A stretch of 64,000 bases of DNA from Diplolepis rosae (lineage: Eukaryota > Arthropoda > Insecta > Hymenoptera > Diplolepididae), in the NCBI GenBank assembly GCA_030998225.1, contig JAPYXD010000700.1, forward strand, positions 1,240,001-1,304,000, in the 5' to 3' direction. Positions 56,816 through 64,000 of this stretch are shown here, piece by piece (positions within the stretch are counted from its first letter, which is position 1; every line of letters begins with the position of its first letter). The notes below the pieces were generated by a model. The model was not told where the DNA came from. It saw nothing but the letters and a program-made list of their open reading frames with translations, and ran no database searches. The translations under genes were made by a program, and so were the position numbers.

Positions 56816-56942
56816 TTCCTAATGTTTATGTCCTCGATGACATAAATAATTAGAAACTAAGCTGACCCCAAGCCAAAATAAATATTACAGAATTATAACT
56901 GTGGGTCAATGTAACAAGGAACATGTACGGAAACATGTCACG
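56816..56942 (+). other. PLE leader and ORF-start fragment (pLTR end)
   Basis: Contains GCTGACCCCAAGCCAAAAT, GTGGGTCAATGTAACAAGG and ATGTACGGAAACATGTCACG (56,923-56,942). This reproduces the start of the PLE ORF (MYGNMSR) before breaking off at the TSD, showing a partial tandem arrangement ORF-satellite-leader-next ORF start. Confidence 0.75.
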
Positions 56943-57470
56943 ATATTAATATCTGTAATTAATTCTTTTCATTTTACCTATAAATTAATGCCCAAAATTA
57001 TTTATAAAAAACATTCCCTGCAATAGTACGTTTGAAGCTGCAGGATTATCTATAAAGAAAGTTTTCTGAATGCTGTAGAAAATAATTCCAGGAACATTCT
57101 CAAAAACTGTTCCCTAAATGTTCCCGCAGAATGTTCCAAAACGTTCTCTGCGAATGTTCCCTGAATGTTCCCACGAAAAGTTCTACGAACGTTCAATGCA
57201 AATGCTCTCTGAACGTTCCTATGGAAGGTTCCAGGAACGTTCTCTTTGAATATTCTCTGAAAATTGCTGCTCTCAATATGCCTTTTGAACGTTCCACAGG
57301 AACATTCATAGAAAATTGCTTTGGAACGTTAAAAAAACCCGGACATTTTATTAGTTCTAGGAACGTTCCGATGGAACCTTCCGAACATTCCATTGGAACG
57401 TTCATAGAACATTCAGGGAAGGTATTGTGATATGGGGGTAGGTATTGACTTTTTTCAAGTTTTAACATAC
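56943..57470 (+). repeat. GAACGTTC-rich repeat, right half of the split copy
   Basis: Starts with the TSD ATATTAATATCTG (56943-56955), then TAATTAATTCTTTTCATT, exactly continuing the repeat broken at 32,915. GAACGTTC palindromes recur at 57,130-57,420. Inverted homologue at 27,463-27,990. Small frames across it are palindromic artefacts. Confidence 0.75.
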
Positions 57471-57689
57471 TGTAACTGTCTTAGTTTTAGTTTAATCGAA
57501 AAATGTTATTGGGATAATTAGTAGAGATTTATGAGCACTATCAGAAACCAATATTATAATTTCTTATTTGATTTCAGCTGAATTTGTCTCTGTCGTGTTC
57601 ACAGTAATTGCGTTTCTTAGTTTTCGAGTAATCTGCACACGGAAAACCTTTTAGTCGCTTAAAATTTGAGTTCTTGTCAAAAATTCTTA

Positions 57690-57845
57690 AACATAGAGTT
57701 TCATAAGACGCAGTCGCAGAAAATTTCACTGAATTTTGATTAAATATCACAAGAAGTTTATTAAATTATAAAAGAAAATTAAGCACTATTTAATAAAAGT
57801 CACTGATATTTTCTGCGACTGCATCTTATAAAACTCTATATGTCC
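57690..57845. repeat. Short inverted repeat
   Basis: ATAGAGTTTCATAAGACGCAG and TCGCAGAAAAT at the left are mirrored by ATTTTCTGCGACTGCATCTT and ATAAAACTCTAT at the right, about 155 bp in total. Non-coding. Confidence 0.6.
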
Positions 57846-58311
57846 ATGAGTCTTCGACAATAGTTTTAATTTTAAGCAAGTAATTTTTTCCGTGGCATTT
57901 GAAGATTTAGTCTAATAATTATGATCGCTTTTTATTTGTTTTTGTTTTGGATAATCTATATTTCATTCACATTTTTGAGTACTGATATGGGAGAATGACT
58001 GTTCAAAAGCAAGAAGACCACTATTTTAGAATATGGCTTTCGTAGATGAAAAACTAAAAAATATAATGATATTTTTCTCAATTTTACACGTTGTGGTGAT
58101 GAATATGAAAAAAATTTCAAACAATTTAATTCTTATTATTTTTTATCAATTAGCAATGAAAAAATACTGTTAGAATGCAGTTGATAAACTAACATAAGAT
58201 TAAGATGTAAAGTGTCGAAAGAACGGAATCGATTCGGTTCCTTGGTTTTAATTACGTTAACATATTGTAATTTTTTACTTGGACTACGATTTTTCTACAA
58301 AAATTTTTTTA
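57846..58311. other. AT-rich DNA, nothing recognised
   Basis: No gene, RNA or terminus recognised before the mariner end at 58,312. Confidence 0.45.
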
Positions 58312-60577
58312 CCAGGTCTAGAAGTATGAAACCGGAATTCCCCTATAGATGGTGCTTGCCATTAGTTAAGGGACCGTACGACCGCTTCTGCAGCGCCATC
58401 TTCTCCCTCTAACAGCTGAGAAAGATTTTCAGTATACAATAACCCAATGTGACGTCTTCTGAAATTAGCTACTTTCTTTTTTTCTCCGAATCTTATTTTC
58501 CTTCACTATTTCTCGAAATATTAATAATGGTTCTACATCTATAAAATATTTTATAACTTTCAACGAATTTCTAAATCTTTTGTAAACAGTTAAGTCTAGA
58601 AACCTTTCAAGATAAATTCGAAACGCAGCTGCATCAATATGAATACTGAAAATTTACTTAAACTATCGTAAAATATAATAAACTTTGTACCTCTATATTT
58701 CGACCAAAACACGTCGCCCACAATCGTATTTACTTTTCAAATACAAACATCTACCAGCCTCTAACAAGATAAATTCATAAAACTCCAAACAAATACAAGC
58801 AGTAAATAGTCCAGTATTTAGCCATTACAGGAAATCATAAACAGCTTAGGCTGTCACTCAAAAGAGACCGCGCTGGTCCCCGCCCATGAAAAGACAAATA
58901 GATACAAAGTGCACTCTCTGTCTAGATAAGATCTTAGGCCTATTCAACATAGAAAATAAAACTTTCGAAAATAATATTTTATAAAATAATTGAATTAAAT
59001 AAGAAATTAACATTACTTTTAATATTATTCAGTATGTTATGAATAGGAAAAGAAATTATTTTGACTAATAAGAAAAATGCAACTTGCATCTATTTTATTT
59101 TTGAACTAACGTTTGAAACTTATAGAATGTAAACTAATAGCAATTTATTTAAAAGTTATTAATAATCAGGGATCTACTTTACCGACGTGATAATTTACGG
59201 AAAGTTATTTAAGAAGGTAAAATACCAGGTTATAAATTACTGAAAATTCTTCATACATTTCTCATTGTATTTTAAATTAATTCTAATAAATTCAAACATC
59301 AATTTATTTGATAATTGAATATATTTCATAATTATTTTCAATAGTAATTTAATAAACCAAACTATTTTACTTTCATAAAAATATACATTTATTCTCTATA
59401 AACATATTTCAAACTTCGTAAAGCGTTGAATCAATCTGAGTTACAAAAACTCCAAACTAACTTGCAATCAATATTCAAAGATATAATTGTATCAGAGAAA
59501 ACTAATAATTTAATTTAATTAAACTACTATTATTCAGAATTTTAAGTTATTGCAATGTTCTGTTTTACCGACACAATCATGTATTTAGATACATATTTTA
59601 TAAGTAATTTTGTACGCAACCTTCAAATTAATATAATTTGTTTTAAATGTTAAATTATAACATCTTTACCTACAAATAAAAATGTTAAAACAAAGCAATA
59701 GAAATTAAATTCAGAATCAGATTTTAGAATTAGAACTTATATCTTGTCCTTCAGACAATTTAAAACTTGTGTGACCTTAGACGTCACACCAAGTTCGATA
59801 TATACCAGTGTATTTGCTACAAGCATCAACATGTCGAGTTTTGTGCCTAACGAACTACGATTTGCGGACAGCACTGGTTTTTTGTTATCACTTGAAAAAA
59901 ACTGCTGCAAAATCGCATGGAATGCTTGTGGAAGCTTACGGTGAACATGCTCTTGGCAAAACAGTGTTTCGAGTGGTATAAAAAATTCAAAAGTGGTAAT
60001 TTTGATGTGAGAAACGAAGATCGTAGAAAACCACCGAAACAGTTCGAAGACTGGGATCAGAAAGATGTTATCTATTATGAGCTGCTTAAACCTGGTGAAA
60101 CTGTCAACATGAATCGCTACCAACAGCAAATGATTGATTTAAATCATGCATTACAAGAAAAACGACCGGATTATCGAAGAAGGCAACACAAAGTCATTTT
60201 TCTTCACGATCATGCCCCATCACACACAGCGAAACGGGCCAAGGAAACGATCGAGACGTACAGTTGGGAAATACTGGCGCATGCCGCTTACTCTCCAGAC
60301 TTGGGTCCGTCGGATTATCATCTGTTCGCATCACTGGGACACGCACTCGCTGAACAACGCTTCACTTCGTACGAAAATGTACGAGAATGGCTGGATAACT
60401 GGTTTGATTTAAAAGACGAACAGTTTTATTGGCGTGGCATTCATCACCTTCCGGAGAGGTGGAGAAAATGTGTAAATAGCAATGGAGATTACTTTGAATA
60501 AAATATTTTTGATCATTTTCATGCAACAGACGTGTAACTTTTGCAAAAAAATTCCGATTTCATACTTCTAGACCTGG
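58312..60577 (+). mobile_element. mariner-like element with expanded 5' region
   Basis: TIRs CCAGGTCTAGAAGTATGAAA (58,312) and TTTCATACTTCTAGACCTGG (60,577), each flanked by TA. Encloses a broken mariner transposase (59,831-60,501). At 2.27 kb it is longer than a usual mariner (about 1.3 kb) although the transposase is internally deleted. About 1.4 kb of AT-rich sequence between the left TIR and the ORF is likely a later insertion; its ends were not found. Confidence 0.7.
59831..60501 (+). pseudogene. mariner transposase, internally deleted and frameshifted
   Basis: Starts MSSFVPNELRF (59,831), then shifts frame near 59,900-59,945 into CFEWYKKFKSGNF, a typical mariner helix-turn-helix end. 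KQFED joins directly to WDQKDVIYYELLKPGE: the stretch between, which in intact mariners holds the WVPHEL-like linker and the first catalytic Asp, is missing. The second and third catalytic residues remain: FLHDHAPSH and SPDLGPSDYHLF, with 34 residues between the Asps (DD34D). C-terminus ends near GDYFE. It cannot make an active enzyme. Confidence 0.85.
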
Positions 60578-60599
60578 TATATGCTACTTTTTATAACTG

Positions 60600-60775
60600 A
60601 ATGAGAGATTTAAAAATGTTTAATTGCTTCAGAATATTGTAGAAAACGTTTCGGACACATGTGGGGGCCTTCTTCAGTGCCATACATTAAAAGATTAATT
60701 CAAAATTATGTGAATTTTGGGCCAATATAATAGCAGACATGTCCTCAAACATGTCATATTATACACTGAAAGAAA
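60600..60775 (-). mobile_element. Penelope leader remnant
   Basis: On the minus strand: GACATGTTTGAGGACATGTC (about 60,756-60,737), GGCCCAAAATTCACATAA and a degraded ribozyme motif, matching 26,405-26,640. It breaks off near the ORF-start-like ATG, as in the other leader copies. Confidence 0.55.
60643..60682 (-). ncRNA. Degenerate hammerhead-like motif
   Basis: Minus strand: ATGGCA CTGAAGA AGGCC..CCACATGTGTCC GAAAC GTTTTCT. Core CTGAAGA/GAAA is intact but stem I 3' strand (TTTC) no longer pairs with GGCA. Stem II contains an intact CCACATGTG hairpin. Confidence 0.5.
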
Positions 60776-61365
60776 TGCTTGGGATTCATCAGCCATGTGA
60801 ATATAGATGAATGTTTTCAAGTAATTCAATAAAATATATTCAGCAGTTAACCAAAAATATTGCGGCAATAGTAATTCAAATTGTTGAAATACACATACAG
60901 GCTAAACTAATACACGCAAACCTTGGTTTTCGGTAAATCTCCCATATAATATAGGTCAAGAAACCATAATTATGTCTGTATCATCGAATTTTTTTTTCAG
61001 TGTATAGTAAAAAATGGCACTTGCAATACTTTCAGTATAAACGCGGATTTTTTTATTGTTTTAAATATTTTTAGAACTTATGAAGTTTAAACATTTTAGA
61101 ATGAAACTAAAATTTAAAAATTATAAAAACACTCGATCTTTTTTCATTACTAAACGTACTCAAATAATTCAAATTTAAAGAGTTTGAAATCTTTCTGCGG
61201 GCAAAAGACGCTTTCGACTGCGCTGGGAATATATAATGTGCACTCAAATAATATTAAGTTAATTAAAATATATAGATATGATAATAATTAATATTTCTGT
61301 GAAGCCTTGCTTGCAAATCCAATCTAAAATGGATTGTCCGTAAAGCCGATATACCAAAAATTTTT
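60776..61365. other. AT-rich DNA, no gene seen
   Basis: Nothing recognised apart from short direct similarity to dispersed AT-rich repeats. Confidence 0.4.
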
Positions 61366-61560
61366 CCTTTAAAAATACACGCTTTCCTCCACTCGTAAAG
61401 ATCACCACAACCGTCTCGAATTTCTTAACTAGGTATAGGACAATTGTATTCTTCAAGAAGGAAAAGAACGTCTCAGGATAGCCTTATAAAAAAAGAATTT
61501 CATGCAGCAAAGCCGCATGACCCGAGTCGGTTTTTAAAACTGTTACATCCCGGTAACATT
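61365..61560. repeat. Dispersed repeat fragment shared with 26,960-27,080
   Basis: ACACGCTTTCCTCCACTCGTAAA and GCAAAGCC..GACCCGAGTCGGTTTTTAAAACTG are the inverse of GAGTGGACGAAAGTGTGT and TTTTAAAAGCCGACTCGGGACATGTGGCTTTGC at 26,970-27,065. Probably part of the Penelope-associated repeat. Confidence 0.5.
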
Positions 61561-62272
61561 AAATTTTTTAAATTTTAATTATTGCCCCTGCATATGAGCA
61601 ATACGTAATACACAAGCGTAAATAAGTATTAAATACTCTTCAAATTTAGTCTTATGGTAATTTCTATCTGGAACGGGTAACTGTTCTACGGAGGTAAACT
61701 AATGCGCTACCTCACATCGATAAATCGGCTCGACACTTGGTAACAAGTGATAAAGAAGAGCATCGCTCGGTCCATATGGTAATTACCCGCGCGGTAATTG
61801 GTCAGTGAATCATGCAGCGTCTCGATAATATAGTGATGCAGCGCTAGTGACCTGACGAGATGGTAACAGGTTACTGGCGTGGCGCCATTAACATTGACTA
61901 ATTGATGCTTTAATTAATAATTATTATAGCATCCCTGTTAGTATTTAAGCATAAATTATTATTAATATTGAAAAAAATCAATAATAATTTATCAATTAAT
62001 CATAAACCATCTACAAATGAGAAAAAATGTTATCACAAATATTGATTGATTATAGAAAATCAATCAATCAATCAATCATAGGCTGTAACACATAAAATAT
62101 AAGCTACAACTAAGTAGATGCAGGTATTCTTAGTGATACCTGGATCTACTTGTTGATTAGAAATAAGAATAGGTAAGAGAGAGAATAGAAGGGATATAAA
62201 ATCCAAATTGCAGATCAACATTGACCAATAGTAATAGACCGTGGTGGGAGAAAACATAGATCTTTGATCGAA
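61561..62272. other. AT-rich DNA with short repeats
   Basis: Contains GGTAATTACCCGCGCGGTAATT (near 61,779) and an ATCA run (62,060-62,078). No gene recognised. Confidence 0.4.
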
Positions 62273-62350
62273 CGTGACTTTATACAGAATTGCACCGCGC
62301 GTGACTTCATACAAATTTGCACGGCGCGTAACTTTATACAATTTTGCGCG
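62273..62350. repeat. Three-copy 27-bp tandem repeat
   Basis: Units start at 62,273, 62,300 and 62,327 (CGTGACTTTATACAGAATTG, CGTGACTTCATACAAATTTG, CGTAACTTTATACAATTTTG), each followed by CAC/GCGCG. Period 27 bp; frames open on both strands as a result. Confidence 0.75.
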
Positions 62351-64000
62351 ATCCACTCGCACTGCAGTCACTATTGAAGATCCAATAATATATATACCCC
62401 AGATTCACCACTGGAGGTTTGTCATTAAGTTCCGAACAGTTGTACGGTTGTTAGGTCTGGGCCGGTAATTCAACGTCGTGAGCAGACCCTTCGATAAACG
62501 TAAGTCTCATTGGATTTCTATGTGCAACTCAAAATTCGGTACTTGGTAAATAAAATCCCCGATCCTTAAGTGGTGCAAGTCCGGAAACCGTAGTGCTAGA
62601 TAGTTCCTTTGGATTACGTGTATCGTCGTATTTAGTGGTGTCGGTTAATAGTGATTTATTTCTGAAATCGGGACGAACTAACCTATCTTGTTAACAAGTG
62701 CATGTTTGATTCATTTCTCGTGTACTAAACAAAATACGTAAGCGGATAATTGATCACATCAGTTACTGGTGGACTTGCATCCCTTACACCATACCTCCTG
62801 CAAAATTTATCGTTGTTTTGCTACCTCACGGAGACTCAAACGAAACTCAACTATCCTGCACGGATTTGTGCCGTTGACTTGCAATAATAGGAGTAAAAAA
62901 GGACAATTCTCTCTTTTGCCTTCTAATTTAAGAGGTAGACAAGTAAGTTACCACCTAAGTATCATCCTGTGTGAAAACTTGCGCAAAATCTTATTTATTT
63001 ATAATAAATTATTTCATTTATTTATATATTCAGTGTTTTCCCTCGTGAAAATAAATACCAGTTTAAGACTACTTTTAGATCAGAAAAATACCAAGTTTGG
63101 TCTTTTTCTGGTATGTGCCGCTCAGCGTATACCTGCAGGTCATTGAAATTGATATTACTGTCTGTCCCTCGTAAAAATAAGTACTTTAAATACTAGAAAA
63201 AGACCAGAAAAAGTTCACGTACATATGTCTGCCATGTAGGCAACTATCTCTACCAACAGACTAGTTACCTGAAAATCCTCTGATTTATGATATCAGAGAC
63301 TTCGACTAGTTTCGGATAGTCTATAGAAAATAAATACCACTTTCAGACCAGGCATATATAAGTACGTGACATTCTCTGTCCCTCTAGAGCCAATGTCCAA
63401 AGATCTTTCCTGTTAGAGGTACTAGGATTAAATAAAGGCGACCCCTTTAAAACTGATGAACTGCTTAGCACCAAAAACTCTGCTGGTAAACTAGCTTCCT
63501 TTTTTTGAATAGACTAAACTGCCCCCAAGTGGTTTTAAGAGAAAATATACCTAGACAAGTCTCTCTTTGAATTTAAATATCGTCTTTTACAAATTTGTGG
63601 GAAAAGGAAGCCTGATACAAATTCACTGTTAGAAGAATCTGTATTAAAGTTAATAAAATGTGTATGCAAATCACTTAACATTCATTTGTAAACAAAAAGT
63701 CACACGTTTGTATTTTATATTTACACATGTGTAATTAATTCGTATTAAATTTATTATAAAACTGCATGGGTTTTTTGCACGTATACAATATTGTATATAC
63801 GCTGAATTCATTTGCATATACATTTCATTAAATTCAATAGGATTTCTTTAAATATATAGATACAAACATACAGATATAAGTATTTAATTAGGCATAAAAT
63901 TAGCTGTAACCTCGATCTCGTGTATCTCTTTACGATGCAAATGTGTATCTGCTTCCTCATAGAGAAAGCATTAATAGTCCAGGAAAATTAGCTCAAAAAC
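62351..64000. other. Unassigned sequence, no gene supported
   Basis: More balanced base composition near 62,400-63,500 than elsewhere. The frame at 62,769-63,146 has no recognised domain. Could be an exon-poor gene region or an old LTR-type remnant; neither can be shown. Two stretches with AGACCAG / AAATACCA and TACGT motifs recur at 63,050-63,110, 63,180-63,225 and 63,330-63,370, hinting at a degenerate ~130-bp repeat. Confidence 0.4.

Larger units (their letters stand above)
32916..56942. mobile_element. Giant palindromic Penelope-like element with satellite arms
   Basis: A 24-kb insertion bounded by a 13-bp TSD. Two Penelope-like copies are head-to-head at 48,200/48,201. Left arm (minus): full ORF 48,147-45,616, 3' UTR, satellite, unique leader, hammerhead-like motif, ending in AGCCAAAATAAATATTACAGAA. 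Right arm (plus): ORF truncated at the codon matching residue 345, same 3' UTR, satellite, leader, motif, then a further ORF start (ATGTACGG) broken at the TSD. Left arm about 15.3 kb, right about 8.7 kb. Non-satellite parts differ by few substitutions, so the arms are of recent common origin. Inverted and partial tandem copies are known for Penelope elements; a satellite of this size downstream of the ORF is unusual. Confidence 0.85.

Noticed and set aside
32916..56942. CRISPR array or bacterial repeat locus
   Set aside because: Monomers are contiguous satellite units without unique spacers, in an intron-bearing animal-type context.
32916..56942. Palindrome as a pure assembly artefact
   Set aside because: The arms differ in length, in several base positions and in truncation point, and have different outer flanks joined by a TSD that matches an empty paralogue. 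It cannot be fully excluded without reads.
62400..62640. LTR/primer-binding-site of an LTR retrotransposon
   Set aside because: No paired LTR, TG..CA boundaries or gag/pol signal could be identified.

Overview
This is a gene-poor, AT-rich animal nuclear window, most likely from an arthropod and probably an insect. Evidence: coding signal is split by short GT-AG introns; there is no bacterial gene organisation; the transposons are animal types (Penelope-like, mariner, P/THAP-like, pogo-like, hAT, CACTA, MULE-like foldback); and one BEN-domain gene is present. The species cannot be named from sequence alone. Almost everything recognisable is mobile or repeat DNA.

Layout. 1-2.2 kb: small foldback, tRNA-like SINE fragment and a pyrimidine-rich minisatellite. 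2.3-4.2 kb (-): broken CACTA (EnSpm) transposase. 4.4-8.7 kb: MITEs, a 120-bp tandem duplication, and a foldback split by a hAT-type MITE with an 8-bp target site duplication (TSD). 8.9-11.84 kb (+): a multi-exon BEN-domain gene, the only plausible cellular gene. 12.5-14.5 kb: foldbacks and minisatellite. 14.95-17.69 kb: a 2.7-kb foldback with about 1.1-kb terminal inverted repeats (TIRs) and a 9-bp TSD, carrying a Penelope ribozyme remnant in its spacer. 18.4-25.9 kb: nested foldbacks split by two pogo-like elements (TA TSD, CAGTAAAACC ends), one of which is itself split by a P-like element keeping only a THAP zinc finger. 26.5-32.9 kb: Penelope leader remnants, a repeat rich in GAACGTTC palindromes, a second P-like element containing a hAT MITE, a second THAP exon, and a tRNA-like hairpin. 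57.0-64 kb: the other half of the split repeat, an internally deleted mariner, Penelope remnants and AT-rich DNA.

The main feature is positions 32,916-56,942, a 24-kb palindromic Penelope-like insertion. Two copies lie head-to-head at 48,200/48,201. The left copy (-) has an intact 843-codon ORF with reverse transcriptase and GIY-YIG endonuclease. The right copy (+) is 5'-truncated and keeps the part matching residues 345-843. Downstream of each ORF lies a large satellite (about 11.5 kb left, 6 kb right) with a 186-bp higher-order unit of four related 45-48-bp monomers, then a unique leader and a hammerhead-ribozyme-like motif. The whole block is flanked by a 13-bp direct repeat (ATATTAATATCTG). 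A paralogous empty site with one copy of those 13 bp lies at 27,992-28,004. So the palindrome appears to have entered as one unit, or to have been completed before or during integration. Five hammerhead-like motifs in the window tie scattered remnants to this Penelope group.

Limits: no alignment, folding or database search was run. Family names rest on motifs, termini and TSDs read by eye. Exon boundaries of the BEN gene are inferred from splice signals and phase.
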